The notes beneath the pieces were generated by a model. The model ran no database searches, was not told the DNA's origin, and was given only the letters and a program-made list of their open reading frames with translations. A DNA stretch of 64,000 nt from Paenibacillus massiliensis 2301065 = DSM 16942 (GTDB lineage Bacteria; Bacillota; Bacilli; Paenibacillales; Paenibacillaceae), in assembly GCF_000377505.1 (NCBI RefSeq), contig NZ_KB898191.1, forward strand, positions 124,001 through 188,000, in the 5' to 3' direction. This document shows positions 54,026 through 63,820 of the stretch, piece by piece. Position 1 is the first letter of the stretch, and each line of letters begins with the position of its first letter. A program made the translations under genes and the position numbers.

Positions 54026-54153
54026 ATCACGGCCTCCACATTGTTGTCTACGTAAATTATACCTATCCAAACCATTCTTATTATAATATGAGCGACCTAT
54101 TTGCACAAATAAACTATCTCACTTTTTTCAAGACTTTTGTCCTGCTTTCATTT

Positions 54154-55545
54154 CTATTCAGCAGTTTTCTGCAGCATTCCACCCGTGTTCTTCCAGCTTC
54201 CAAAACGATAATAGATGATAATAGCCGCTAGTGAAATGATGAAAGCAACCGGAAAGCTCCACCAGACGGCATCCAATCCATAATCGTCAATGAACCAATA
54301 AGCCAGCGGTATACGGATGCCCCATAACGAGACGGCTGTAATCAATAACGGAATCATGACTGCTCCAGTGGCCCGCACAACGCCAGTATATACATTCATC
54401 ATACCGAACAGAACAAAGCTCCACAGTGTAATGGCATTAATTCGTATGCCGAGGTCTACGGCCTCGCCTGTGGATGGAAGAAACATCAACAGTGCTTGTC
54501 TGTTGAAAATGTAGATTAACGCTACCAGACCACCTGTCATCAGCAGATTAAATAAAATACCAATCCACGCCATCCGGCGTACTCGATCCCACTTGCCTGC
54601 ACCGATATTCTGGGCTGCGAACGAGGATACTGCCGCTCCTAGAGCCAGCGCTGGCATCTGCACATAGCTAGACAGGTTATTAGCAGCAGTATAGGCCGCT
54701 GCCGCCTCCACACCAAAGCCATTGACCAGATTCATGAGAGCGATCGCGCTTGAAGTCACCACGATCATCTGCAGCCCCATGGGAACCCCTTTGCGTATAA
54801 GCACCCAAATAATGCTGAAGTCTGGCTTCAACAGATAGAGCTCGGAGCCCGTAATACGCAGGAAGTACTTCTTTTTATACAAATAGATGACAATACATAC
54901 CAGACTTACACATTGAGCAATGACCATCGCAAGTGCCGAACCCGCAATGTGCATGGCTGGGATGGGACCCAATCCAAAGATCAGTAACGGATTCAAGGCA
55001 ATATCCAACGCTACGCTTAGCAGTAAAAAATAAAATGGCGTCTTGGAATCTCCCGAGCCGCGAAGTACAGTCATGATGTAGTTGTAGCCGAACATGAAGG
55101 GAATACCGATAAATACAATTCGTGTGTAGATGATTGCCATTTCTAGCGATTCAGCAGGAGTATTCAAAGCAACCAGTATAGTGGGAGAGAGAAGAAGACC
55201 AGCAAGCCCCACAATGAAAGACAAGCCGAAGAAGAAAACGGTGCTCGTACCTACGATTCGCTTCGCTCCTGCAGCATCCTGAGCTCCAACGCTTTGACCA
55301 ATCAGAATCGTTGCAGCCATGGTGACACCAAAAATAGAGCTGAGGAGGAAAAACATAATCAGATTCCCGTTTGAGGCGGCTGTCAGGGCTGCTTCTCCGA
55401 GAAATTTACCCACCCAGATGGAATTAATTGTGCCGTTGAGAGATTGAAGCACATTTCCGAGGAGCATGGGAAGTGAAAAAAAGAAAAGTGTTTTGGCGAT
55501 AGGCCCTTCTGTTAGTACGGGGCTACCTTTAGCTTCTAGGGACAA
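54154..55545 (-). CDS. MATE-family efflux transporter (DinF-like)
   Basis: 463 residues from a TTG at 55545, nine bases after AAAGGAG. Twelve helices; TLFFFSLPMLLGNVLQSLNGTINSIWVGKF and SYVQMPALALGAAVSSFAAQNIGAG are MATE motifs. This branch differs from the NorM-type gene at 50397. Cation-coupled exporter with unknown substrate. It is preceded by the cold-shock gene terminator. Confidence 0.92.
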   Translation of the reverse strand: MSLEAKGSPVLTEGPIAKTLFFFSLPMLLGNVLQSLNGTINSIWVGKFLGEAALTAASNGNLIMFFLLSSIFGVTMAATILIGQSVGAQDAAGAKRIVGTSTVFFFGLSFIVGLAGLLLSPTILVALNTPAESLEMAIIYTRIVFIGIPFMFGYNYIMTVLRGSGDSKTPFYFLLLSVALDIALNPLLIFGLGPIPAMHIAGSALAMVIAQCVSLVCIVIYLYKKKYFLRITGSELYLLKPDFSIIWVLIRKGVPMGLQMIVVTSSAIALMNLVNGFGVEAAAAYTAANNLSSYVQMPALALGAAVSSFAAQNIGAGKWDRVRRMAWIGILFNLLMTGGLVALIYIFNRQALLMFLPSTGEAVDLGIRINAITLWSFVLFGMMNVYTGVVRATGAVMIPLLITAVSLWGIRIPLAYWFIDDYGLDAVWWSFPVAFIISLAAIIIYYRFGSWKNTGGMLQKTAE

Positions 55546-55583
55546 GGCGACCAGCTCCTTTGCAGGTAGGTTGTATTTTTCGC

Positions 55584-55620
55584 AAAAAAAGCACAGCTCC
55601 CAATTGGGAAACTGCGCTTT
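55584..55620 (-). terminator. Terminator of the cold-shock gene
   Basis: Minus strand AAAGCGCAGTTTCCCAA pairs with TTGGGAGCTGTGCTTT, then TTTT. Confidence 0.9.
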
Positions 55621-55676
55621 CATACACATATTCAGCCAAATCCTTTTATAAGAGATCCGTATACACGGAAGTATTC

Positions 55677-55874
55677 TTACAATTTGGTTACGTTAGCTGC
55701 TTGAGGACCACGGTTACCTTCAGTGATTTCGAACTCAACTTCTTGACCTTCTTCCAAAGTCTTGAAGCCATCTCCTTGGATTGCGGAGAAGTGTACGAAT
55801 ACGTCTTCGCCACCTTCAGTGGAAATGAAGCCGTAGCCTTTTTCTGCGTTGAACCATTTAACTGTACCTTTCAA
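55677..55874 (-). CDS. csp: Cold-shock protein
   Basis: 65-residue single cold-shock domain. RNP1 KGYGFIS and RNP2 VFVHFSAI are intact, with [10 protein letters not shown] at the C terminus. AGGAGG precedes the ATG. It binds single-stranded RNA and acts as a chaperone or anti-terminator. The leader is short and lacks an obvious long cold-box UTR. Confidence 0.97.
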   Translation of the reverse strand: MKGTVKWFNAEKGYGFISTEGGEDVFVHFSAIQGDGFKTLEEGQEVEFEITEGNRGPQAANVTKL

Positions 55875-56031
55875 GTGAACAACCTCCTAAAAATATCGCC
55901 ATCTATGGCGAATATCCATATTATACTCCATGAATTTCAACAATGCAATTAGTCTTTTAGTGTTCAATTCATTTGTTTTTCGTTACAGTCTGCGGTATTA
56001 TGAACCAAAACAGCATATGGAGAAATTGCCA

Positions 56032-56265
56032 ATGATGAAAAAACATGAAATATACAAAAAAGACAAGTGGAATATGATGACAGTGGAAGTACAGGGTCGT
56101 TACATTGTGCTCCGGGAAATCTCGGACGATTGGGGCGAGGAAGCCCATACCTTCATGAGTCGGCCTGCGATGATGCAGTGGGCTAAGCAACGATTTGACA
56201 AGGAAACCTATGAGGGTAATGAGGAAGAATGGGAGCGTATTATGAACGCTTTCAAGCAGGTATAA
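56032..56265 (+). CDS. Conserved hypothetical protein
   Basis: 77 residues from the ATG at 56032 with GGAGA upstream; an ATG at 56017 is possible. Sequence KHEIYKKDKWNMMTVEVQGRYIVLREISDDW is beta-rich, then a helix ends in NEEEWERIMNAFKQV. Charged and aromatic, cytosolic. No family recognised. The next small membrane gene begins six bases later, so the two are likely co-transcribed. Confidence 0.65.
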   Translation: MMKKHEIYKKDKWNMMTVEVQGRYIVLREISDDWGEEAHTFMSRPAMMQWAKQRFDKETYEGNEEEWERIMNAFKQV

Positions 56266-56271
56266 GGCTTC

Positions 56272-56460
56272 ATGGATACTAGCAGCTCGGTTATTTTTAT
56301 AATACTGGCATTCACTCTGGGGATTGTGTTGATTCTTAAGCGCGACAGCCTACCTGCTCCTCTGAAGAAATGGATGGCACTTGCCTCTGTCATCATGATT
56401 GCCTTTGCCTTTTTCCTTATTGTATACGGTTTGATGTACGGGGGTTACAGCCTAGGCTGA
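56272..56460 (+). CDS. Small two-helix membrane protein
   Basis: 62 residues, two transmembrane helices (about 7-22 and 37-57) separated by a basic loop (KRDSLPAPLKKW). RBS is weak (AAGG four bases before the ATG), suggesting translational coupling to the gene before it. Function unknown. Confidence 0.6.
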   Translation: MDTSSSVIFIILAFTLGIVLILKRDSLPAPLKKWMALASVIMIAFAFFLIVYGLMYGGYSLG

Positions 56461-56535
56461 AAAGTTTATATATTTGTTCAGGAGGCGGACCATACTAGGA
56501 CAGATTAAGTCTTAGGTCAAGGAGGCCGTCCCTGA

Positions 56536-58434
56536 ATGAATGCTCCCAAAGCTCTGATTGCACTACTGGCGGCAAGCCTGCTCACATCCTCTGTATCTGT
56601 TGATGCGGCGGATCTGTCATCTTTTAATTTGGTAAGGAGGTCCACTATGAGTAAAACAATCAAGCGTTCAGAAGTATCACCGGAGAATGCCTGGAACCTG
56701 CAAGACCTCTTCGCGGATCAAGCTGCCTGGGATCAGGAATTCCAGGACATCAAGAAATTAGCGCAGAAAGCTTCGGAATTTCAGGGCAAACTGGACAACG
56801 CTGAAGTCATTCGGGATTGCTTCAAGCTGGAGGATGACATCTCCTTCAAGCTAGAACGTGTCTACGTCTATGCACATCTTCATCATGATGAAGATACTGC
56901 AGAAGCTACATATCAGGCTCTCTCTCAAAAGGCCAAAAAGCTCAATGTAGAGGTTAGTGAGGCTTTGTCCTTTGTTACACCAGAAATTCTGGCCCAGCCA
57001 GAGCAGAAGCTTGATCAGTACATTGCTGATCCTGCGCTGGCTCCATATCGGTTCACCCTTCAGGAAATGAAGCGCGAGAAGGCTCATATACTGAGCAAAA
57101 GTGAGGAAGCGTTGCTCGCTCAGGTCGGTACATTGTCTCAGGCTCCGCAAAATATCTTCAGCATGCTGAACAATGCCGATCTGAAGTTCCCGAACATCAA
57201 GGATGAGCATGGCAACGAGGTCGAATTGACCCATGGTAGCTATATTCAATATCTGGAGAACCCGAACCGTGAGGTTCGTGAACGGGCCTTTAAAGCGGTA
57301 TATGATACGTACGCTCGCAACAAGAACACCATCGCCGCTTCGCTAAGCGCCAACGTGAACAAGAACATCTTCTATTCCCGTGTACGCAAGTACCCTTCCG
57401 TGCTGGAGATGTCGCTCTATGGTGACAACATTCCGAAGGAAGTCTACACCAATCTGGTAGATACGATCCACGAAAGTCTGCCCTTGCTACATCGTTACAT
57501 GAAGCTGCGCAAGAAGCTTCTCGGAGTAGAAGAGCTTCATATGTATGACCTGTTCGCTCCTCTTGTGAAGGAATACAAATGGGACATTACATTCGATGAA
57601 GCCAAAGCTATGACGGTAGAGGGATTGAAGCCGCTAGGCAAGGAATATCTGGATGTACTGAAGAAGGGCTACAGTGACCGCTGGATCGATGTCTACGAAA
57701 ATGAGAACAAACGCACCGGCGCATACAGCTGGGGAGCCTATGGCACACACCCTTATGTGCTGTTGAACCACAAGGACAATCTGAACAGTATGTTCACCCT
57801 TGCTCATGAAATGGGCCATGCGCTGCATTCCTATTTCTCAGATGAGGCACTTCCTTATCGGGATGCACAATACACTATCTTCCTCGCGGAGGTAGCTTCT
57901 ACTACGAACGAGGCGTTACTGATGGATTACCTACTAAAGCACGCGACAGATCCGAAGCAGAAGATGTACCTGCTAACCTACTATGCAGATCAGTTCCGTA
58001 CAACGGTCTTCCGTCAGACGATGTTCGCCGAATTCGAGAAGATCATTCATGAGCGTGCTGAGCAGGGTGAATCCCTGACACCACAGGCGTTGTCGGACAT
58101 CTATTATGAGCTGAACATGAAATATCACGGCGATGGCATGACTGTCGATAAGGACATTGCCATGGAATGGGCACGCATCCCCCATTTCTATAACAGCTTC
58201 TATGTGTATAAGTACGCTACAGGCTTCTCGGCAGCCACCAGCTTCTCCAAGCAAATTTTGGAGGAAGGCCAACCAGCTGTGGATCGTTATCTCGGCTTCC
58301 TGAAGAGTGGCGGAAGTGACTTCTCCATCAATATTCTTAAAAAGGCTGGCGTAGACATGTCTTCGCCAAAACCAATTCGGGAAGCTATGAGTGTATTCGA
58401 AAGCCTGATTGAAGAAATGGAAAAGCTCACCTAA
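56536..58434 (+). CDS. pepF: Oligoendopeptidase F (M3), two possible starts
   Basis: Zinc endopeptidase that cuts oligopeptides of about 7-17 residues. HEMGH is the metal site (H424, E425, H428 in the long form), with a third ligand Glu in FLAEVASTTNEAL. From the ATG at 56647, with GGAGG six bases upstream, it is 595 residues, the usual PepF size starting MSKTIKRSEV. A second ATG at 56536 also has AGGAGG, ten bases upstream, and adds 37 residues that look like a signal peptide (ALIALLAASLLTSSVSVDAAD). Both may be used; the short, cytosolic form is the safer call. LapA-like and M42 genes follow. Confidence 0.92.
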   Translation: MNAPKALIALLAASLLTSSVSVDAADLSSFNLVRRSTMSKTIKRSEVSPENAWNLQDLFADQAAWDQEFQDIKKLAQKASEFQGKLDNAEVIRDCFKLEDDISFKLERVYVYAHLHHDEDTAEATYQALSQKAKKLNVEVSEALSFVTPEILAQPEQKLDQYIADPALAPYRFTLQEMKREKAHILSKSEEALLAQVGTLSQAPQNIFSMLNNADLKFPNIKDEHGNEVELTHGSYIQYLENPNREVRERAFKAVYDTYARNKNTIAASLSANVNKNIFYSRVRKYPSVLEMSLYGDNIPKEVYTNLVDTIHESLPLLHRYMKLRKKLLGVEELHMYDLFAPLVKEYKWDITFDEAKAMTVEGLKPLGKEYLDVLKKGYSDRWIDVYENENKRTGAYSWGAYGTHPYVLLNHKDNLNSMFTLAHEMGHALHSYFSDEALPYRDAQYTIFLAEVASTTNEALLMDYLLKHATDPKQKMYLLTYYADQFRTTVFRQTMFAEFEKIIHERAEQGESLTPQALSDIYYELNMKYHGDGMTVDKDIAMEWARIPHFYNSFYVYKYATGFSAATSFSKQILEEGQPAVDRYLGFLKSGGSDFSINILKKAGVDMSSPKPIREAMSVFESLIEEMEKLT

Positions 58435-58520
58435 GCAATAACTTACGTGGCATCAATTCATCCCTTGTCCTCCCGGGACAAGGGATTTTCATGAGGGCAA
58501 ACACATCTGGAGGTGCATAC

Positions 58521-58898
58521 ATGAAATTACAATGGTCCTTGATCGCAGCACTGCTCATCGCACTCATTACAGCCGTCTTTGCTGTTATCAACGTGAATTC
58601 CGTGCAGGTTAATCTATTGTTCAGTGTTGTCAGCATTCCTCTGATCCTCCTCATTTTGGGCTGCACGCTGCTAGGCGGACTAATTGTCGGTTCCTTCGGG
58701 ATCTTCCGTCAATATCGTCAGCAGCGGGAGATCAAGATACTGAGAAACGAAGTTCAAGCCCTCAAAGCACAACGGGATGAATTCGCAGAGAGCCTGGTAA
58801 GCTACGAGCCAATGCCCGCTGAACCCAATAACAAACAACTAGAGACAGAAACTTCGACCACAGAGTCGGAGCGTGCGAACAAGCTAGGAGGAAATTAA
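58521..58898 (+). CDS. lapA: LapA-domain (DUF1049) membrane protein
   Basis: 125 residues from the ATG at 58521, six bases after GGAGGT. Two transmembrane helices flank a short loop (SVQVNLLFSVVSIPLILLILGC and the preceding helix), the LapA/YciS topology. The cytosolic coiled-coil and acidic tail follow (REIKILRNEVQALKAQRDEF). In Gram-negatives LapA helps control LpxC; in Firmicutes the role is unknown. The M42 peptidase begins one base after its stop. Confidence 0.85.
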   Translation: MKLQWSLIAALLIALITAVFAVINVNSVQVNLLFSVVSIPLILLILGCTLLGGLIVGSFGIFRQYRQQREIKILRNEVQALKAQRDEFAESLVSYEPMPAEPNNKQLETETSTTESERANKLGGN

Positions 58899-58899
58899 G

Positions 58900-59937
58900 T
58901 TGAATATCCAACCAAATGAAGAATATATCGTGGATCGTCTGCAAAAGCTGCTGAGCATCCCTAGTCCCAGCGGCTATACGATGCAGGCCATGAAATGGAT
59001 TGCCGAGGAGGCTGATAAGCTCGGGGTACCTGTGGAGTGGAATGCCAAGGGCGGTGCCATCCTCACCCTTCCAGGAGAGGATTCCAGTCGCACTATCGCT
59101 CTCAGTGCGCATGTGGATACACTTGGCGCTATGGTACGCTCCATATCGGCTTATGGCACGCTGCGCATTACCTCTGTGGGTGGCTTCTCAATGAACAGCA
59201 TTGAGAATGAATACTGCCAGATTCATACACGGAGCGGGCAGGTATATACAGGCACAATTCTATCAACCCAGCCTTCTGTGCATGTCTACTCTGAAGCACG
59301 TACCTTTGAGCGGAAGGAAAGCAACATGGAGGTTCGTATCGACGAGTTGGTGCACACCAAAGAGGATGTACTTGCACTAGGGATCGGTGTTGGGGATTTC
59401 ATTTCCTTCGACGCTCGCCCAGTTGTCACACCGTCTGGGTATGTCAAATCCCGTCATCTGGATGACAAAGCCAGTGTAGCCGCACTGCTCGGCTTGCTGG
59501 AATCCGCTCAGCGAGAGCAATGGAAGCCCCGTCATACAGTGAAACTGCTCATCTCCAACTATGAGGAAGTAGGTCACGGAGCCGCATCCATCCCTGGTGA
59601 CATCGCAGAGATGATCGCTGTTGATATGGGTGCTATTGGAGATGACCTTAGCTGCAAAGAGACAGATGTATCTATCTGTGCCAAGGACTCCTCGGGGCCC
59701 TATGATTATGAGATGACAAGCCGGCTGATCAGCCTAGCGCAACAGCTCGATATTCCATATGCTGTTGATATTTACCCACGTTACAGCTCTGATGCCTCGG
59801 CAGCTCTCAAAGCTGGACACAATATTAGGGCAGCATTAATTGGACCAGGCGTACATGCTTCTCACTCCATGGAGCGCACGCATAAGCAAGCTGTAATCAA
59901 TACAACTCGCTTACTGGCCGCTTATATTCGGCAATAA
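58900..59937 (+). CDS. M42-family metallopeptidase
   Basis: 345 residues from a TTG start (AGGAGG upstream). M42 glutamyl-aminopeptidase/endoglucanase-like family (YsdC, YhfE). Dinuclear metal ligands are visible as LSAHVDTLGAM (His, Asp), SRHLDDKAS (Asp), NYEEVGHGA (the Glu pair), VDMGA and GVHASHSMERTH (His). It trims N-terminal residues from peptides as a large TET-like complex. With PepF in the same run of genes, it would finish breakdown of short peptides. Confidence 0.92.
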   Translation: MNIQPNEEYIVDRLQKLLSIPSPSGYTMQAMKWIAEEADKLGVPVEWNAKGGAILTLPGEDSSRTIALSAHVDTLGAMVRSISAYGTLRITSVGGFSMNSIENEYCQIHTRSGQVYTGTILSTQPSVHVYSEARTFERKESNMEVRIDELVHTKEDVLALGIGVGDFISFDARPVVTPSGYVKSRHLDDKASVAALLGLLESAQREQWKPRHTVKLLISNYEEVGHGAASIPGDIAEMIAVDMGAIGDDLSCKETDVSICAKDSSGPYDYEMTSRLISLAQQLDIPYAVDIYPRYSSDASAALKAGHNIRAALIGPGVHASHSMERTHKQAVINTTRLLAAYIRQ

Positions 59938-60058
59938 CCTAGTACCTCGACCAGGTCAAATATGCGTATTGAGCACTACAAGCATGGAGCCTGTCGAGAT
60001 GATTAAACAGAATCAGAATGATCACCCGAATTCAATTGGGTGCTTGTCCTAATACCAC

Positions 60059-60097
60059 AAGCTGACGCCTGCATTTCCCTGTCAGCTTGTTTTTTTA
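60059..60097 (+). terminator. Terminator of the M42 gene
   Basis: AAGCTGAC and GTCAGCTT pair with a 14-base loop, then GTTTTTTT. Confidence 0.9.
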
Positions 60098-60119
60098 TAA
60101 GTAGTCCCTCCCTAACAAT

Positions 60120-60165
60120 AGAAGACTGTCTCAAAGCCACTCGGCCAGAAACAGTCTTCTCATTT
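60120..60165. terminator. Second hairpin before the ABC importer operon
   Basis: AGAAGACTGT and ACAGTCTTCT form a 10-bp stem. The following CATTTTATTAT favours the plus strand; it may also end the minus-strand importer operon. Confidence 0.6.
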
Positions 60166-60226
60166 TATTATCCGATTCATCTTATGACCCGATTTAAATA
60201 TAAGCATGTGCGCCTTCACCACTCCA

Positions 60227-61027
60227 TTAGGCAAAGGAAATACGCTTGGATGGGTGCTCCGGTAGAACCGAAGACACTAGCCGTTGGACCGCTGGGTGCT
60301 TGGACTGTAGAATAGCATCCTTGTCATCACCTTGATAGACGAGCCTCCCTTGATCCAGTACAGCAATCCGATCACAGATTCCCATAGCAGCCCGTATGTC
60401 ATGAGTAATGAACAGATAGGACAGACCATAAGTCGCACGTAGCTCAGCCAATAATGATAATATTTGTGTCTGATGCACCATGTCCAGACTGCTGACCGAT
60501 TCATCCAGCACGATCAGCTTGGGCTTAAGAGCAATCGCCCTCGCAATATTAACCCGTTGCAGCTGTCCACCACTGAACTGATTCGGTCGCTTGCTTCCGT
60601 CCTCTACGCGAAGTCCCACCTGCTCCAGTAATTGACCAATTCGTCGCTCTCGCTCCTGTGGCGACAGGCGCTCATAATTGTCCAGAGGCTCTCCAATAAT
60701 CTGAGCGGCAGTCATGAGCGGATTTACGGCAGAATAGCAATCCTGGAATACCACCTGCAGATCACGTCTTAAGGCCCTCAATACCTGCCTGTTGGACTGA
60801 TAAATATCCTGGCCTTCGAACAGTACCTGGCCCGTGCTTGGCTTCTCCAGACCGAGGATGATTTTGCCCAATGTGCTCTTCCCTGCACCGCTCGTGCCCA
60901 GTAACCCCATGCAGCAGCCTTTTTCAATTGTAAACGATATATCCGATAGCACTGGAGGCCGTCGCCCAGCACGGTCCAACCAGCTGCGTCTGCCATAGCT
61001 ATGGGTTAGTTCATGTACCTGAAGCAC
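60227..61027 (-). CDS. Nickel/peptide-type ABC importer ATPase (NikE/CntF-like)
   Basis: 266 residues. Walker A GTSGAGKST, Q-loop VVFQDCYSAVNP, signature FSGGQLQRVNIARAIAL, Walker B LIVLDES with the catalytic Glu, and H-loop THDI. Energises import with the NikD-like subunit encoded upstream. The oligopeptide/nickel subfamily is clear, but nickel, opine-metal complexes and peptides cannot be told apart. Last gene of the operon. Confidence 0.9.
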   Translation of the reverse strand: MLQVHELTHSYGRRSWLDRAGRRPPVLSDISFTIEKGCCMGLLGTSGAGKSTLGKIILGLEKPSTGQVLFEGQDIYQSNRQVLRALRRDLQVVFQDCYSAVNPLMTAAQIIGEPLDNYERLSPQERERRIGQLLEQVGLRVEDGSKRPNQFSGGQLQRVNIARAIALKPKLIVLDESVSSLDMVHQTQILSLLAELRATYGLSYLFITHDIRAAMGICDRIAVLDQGRLVYQGDDKDAILQSKHPAVQRLVSSVLPEHPSKRISFA

Positions 61028-61066
61028 GGTTCATCATCCTCTCTTATGCTTGGAGTGATTAAGAGC

Positions 61067-61954
61067 TCACTTCCATGTGCTCCCCGCTCCCAAAGCCATC
61101 TGAGGCCGAGCATGAAGCAACATGCGTGTATACTCATGCTGTGGCTGGTCAAATAACTCATGAACACCAGCTTGCTCCACGATGCGCCCCCTTTGCATGA
61201 CCGCTACCTCATCCGCCATCTGTGAAATGACGCCCAAGTCGTGGGAGATCAGCAGAATCGAAGTGCCATACTCTGTACGTAGTCGATTCAGCGCCTGGAG
61301 CACCCGAAGCTGATTCACCACATCCAGCGCCGTGGTCGGTTCATCGGCAATGACCAGAGCAGGCCGCAGACACATCGATACCGCAATCATGACACGCTGC
61401 AGCATGCCCCCACTTAGTTGAAACGGGTACATGCGCATCAGCTTGGCAGGCTCAGGCAGATTCATGTCAGCAAGGGCAGCAATGGCCTGCTCCTTAGCTT
61501 GTCCTTTGGAGATTCCAGCATGTGTGCGCAGCGTCTCCATGAATTGAGAGCCGATGGTATATACAGGTGTAAAGGCATTCATCGGGTTTTGGATAATGCA
61601 TCCGATCTCCTTGCCCCGGATACGCCGCATCTCTTCGCTTGGTAACGAGCTTAGCTCCCGCCCATTTAGCCGAATGCTCCCGGTTACCTTCATTCTCTGG
61701 GGATTGAGCAGCTGCAAAATAGCGTTACAGGTAATCGACTTGCCACTGCCGCTTTCCCCCACCAGGCCGAACACTCGACCTTTTCCAATATCCAGTTGTA
61801 TAGATTGCAGCAGGGTCATAGGATTATCTACATTGTGGAGTTGCACCTCCAAGTCACGTACTTCAAGCACATTGGAAGCAGCGGTAGCCGTCTTGTCCTG
61901 CTCTGGGCGCCTCGTTTGATCCATTACCCTATCGTTCTCCTTTGGACTAATCAC
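61067..61954 (-). CDS. Nickel/peptide-type ABC importer ATPase (NikD/CntD-like)
   Basis: 295 residues. Walker A GESGSGKS, signature LSGGMLQRVMIAVSM, Walker B ALVIADEP, H-loop SHDLG, and the C-terminal extension (HEYTRMLLHARPQ) typical of the family. An ATG 11 residues in is an alternative start. Pairs with the NikE-like subunit 39 bases downstream. Confidence 0.9.
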   Translation of the reverse strand: MISPKENDRVMDQTRRPEQDKTATAASNVLEVRDLEVQLHNVDNPMTLLQSIQLDIGKGRVFGLVGESGSGKSITCNAILQLLNPQRMKVTGSIRLNGRELSSLPSEEMRRIRGKEIGCIIQNPMNAFTPVYTIGSQFMETLRTHAGISKGQAKEQAIAALADMNLPEPAKLMRMYPFQLSGGMLQRVMIAVSMCLRPALVIADEPTTALDVVNQLRVLQALNRLRTEYGTSILLISHDLGVISQMADEVAVMQRGRIVEQAGVHELFDQPQHEYTRMLLHARPQMALGAGSTWK

Positions 61955-62004
61955 GCTTGTCTCACCATCCTTCCACTCCGTCTATCTCTGCTGATGATAT
62001 GGCA

Positions 62005-62835
62005 TTACCGTTTGGCAATACCATATCGCTCGGATAGCGCTTCTCCCAGCACGTTGAATGTAATGACTACCACGAGGATCAGCAAGCCCGGATAGATCAT
62101 CAACTCAGGATGGCTGCGAATATAGCTCGTCCCTTCATGGATCATCGCTCCCCACTCCGCATTCGGCGGCTGAATGCCTAGGCCAAGGAAAGACAAAGCA
62201 GAAATATCCATGATCGCCCAGCCCATCTCAAGGGTCCCCATCACTACAATAGGGCGCTGCACGTTCGGAATAATATGCTTGCGGATAATACGCCAGGGAG
62301 ACGAGCCGCTAATTCGCGCAGCCGCGATAAAGTTACGTTCCTTCAGGCTAACTACCATATTCCGACATATGCGTGCGTAATACACCCACTGCACCAGCAT
62401 GAGCGCGAGCAGCACCTGCATCAGGCCTGGTCCGAATATACCTACAATCCCTAATACCAGCACCAGATTCGGAAAGGCCATGATTCCTTCACAAAGGCGC
62501 ATGAGAAGGCTGTCCACCCAGCCTCCCAGGTAGCCTGCAACAGAGCCTACTACCACACCAATGACTAAGGAAGACAGGAATATCACTGTCGCAAATCCAA
62601 TGGATACCCTCGCTCCATAGATCAGTCTGGACAGGTTATCACGCCCTAGATGATCTGTTCCCAGCCAGTGCTCCGCCGATGGGGCTTGCAACTTTTGCAA
62701 CAGATTCACCTTGACCGGATCATGCGGAGCAATCCACGGAGCCAGCAAGGTAACCGCGAAGAAGAAGAGCACCACCACCGTACAGATTAGGATGGCTCTC
62801 TCACCCTTGAACCATTTACGCCATATATTTATCAC
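62005..62835 (-). CDS. Nickel/peptide-type ABC importer permease (NikC-like)
   Basis: 276 residues, six helices, DppC/NikC type. The EAA loop region is ARISGSSPWRIIRKHIIPN, and LGTDHLGRDNLSRLIYGAR is the family's N-terminal mark. Its ATG overlaps the NikB-like stop by four bases, so the permeases are translationally coupled. Confidence 0.92.
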   Translation of the reverse strand: MINIWRKWFKGERAILICTVVVLFFFAVTLLAPWIAPHDPVKVNLLQKLQAPSAEHWLGTDHLGRDNLSRLIYGARVSIGFATVIFLSSLVIGVVVGSVAGYLGGWVDSLLMRLCEGIMAFPNLVLVLGIVGIFGPGLMQVLLALMLVQWVYYARICRNMVVSLKERNFIAAARISGSSPWRIIRKHIIPNVQRPIVVMGTLEMGWAIMDISALSFLGLGIQPPNAEWGAMIHEGTSYIRSHPELMIYPGLLILVVVITFNVLGEALSERYGIAKR

Positions 62836-63791
62836 TGCTCAGCCCGTCCTTTCGCTGAAATCCGTGGGTCCATATAGAGCTGAACCAGATCAACGAGTAG
62901 ATTACACACGATGAACAGGCAAGCCGCCAAGAAGACATAGCATTGAATGACCGGAATATCCCGATTGAAGATCGCTTCCACAAAGTAACGTCCGAAGCCC
63001 GGCCATGAGAAGACCTGCTCCACGATGATTGTACCTGTGAGCAGCTTACCCATATTCATACCCATACCGGTAATAAGCGGCGATATGGCAATTCTCAGTA
63101 CATGCTTCAGGACAATCGTCCGCTCGCGTAACCCACGTGTTCTGGCGTACTGCACATACGTCTCCTGAAGTTGCTCCAGCACGCTGGTACGCAGCAGGCG
63201 CGTATACACAGCGATTAGCACCAGTGAAAGAGTGACGGTAGGAAGAACCAGGTTCTCCCAGCTTCCCCGACCCTCAACAGGTAGCAGGTCCAGCTTGACC
63301 GAGAAGAAGAAGATTAGCAGATAGCCCAGCCAGAACTGTGGAATCGATGCTCCAAAATAAGAGATAAGCCTGCTCACCATGTCAATCCAGCTATTCTTGT
63401 ATACGGCAGCTAGAATTCCCAGCGGAATGCTAACCAGGGCAGACAACAGCATGCTCCATAAAGCCAGCTCTACTGTTGCTGGAAGCCTAGCGCTCACTTC
63501 CTTCCATACTGGCTGGTTCGTGAGATAGGATGTACCAAAATCCAGTCTGACCATTTTCTGAATCGTATTCATGTACTGGGTCAGTAAGGGCTGATCCAGC
63601 CCGAATTCATGCCTTTTTTGCTCCAGTAGCTCAGGTGTTGGATAGATATGAGCTGCTGTCAAATAGGCTTCTGCCGGATCAACCGGGGAAATGTGAATAA
63701 GCGCGAAAGTAACAAGTGTAGCAATAAAAACAATTGGAACGATCGCCATTATTCGTTTACCGATATAGCTGACCACCATTTTTCCTCCCAT
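62832..63791 (-). CDS. Nickel/peptide-type ABC importer permease (NikB-like)
   Basis: 319 residues, DppB/NikB type. N-terminal ATLVTFALIHISPVDPAEAYL, the EAA loop near ARTRGLRERTIVLKHVLR, and the PGFGRYFVEAIFNRD loop. GGAGG precedes the ATG. It starts 29 bases after the binding-protein stop, so the order A-B-C-D-E is that of the nik and cnt operons. Confidence 0.92.
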   Translation of the reverse strand: MGGKMVVSYIGKRIMAIVPIVFIATLVTFALIHISPVDPAEAYLTAAHIYPTPELLEQKRHEFGLDQPLLTQYMNTIQKMVRLDFGTSYLTNQPVWKEVSARLPATVELALWSMLLSALVSIPLGILAAVYKNSWIDMVSRLISYFGASIPQFWLGYLLIFFFSVKLDLLPVEGRGSWENLVLPTVTLSLVLIAVYTRLLRTSVLEQLQETYVQYARTRGLRERTIVLKHVLRIAISPLITGMGMNMGKLLTGTIIVEQVFSWPGFGRYFVEAIFNRDIPVIQCYVFLAACLFIVCNLLVDLVQLYMDPRISAKGRAEQ

Positions 63792-63820
63792 GGGTTACAC
63801 TACGCAGCTGTACCGATCAT

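Noticed and set aside
50397..55545. Duplication of MATE genes
   Set aside because: The two MATE proteins belong to different subfamilies and share only general fold motifs.
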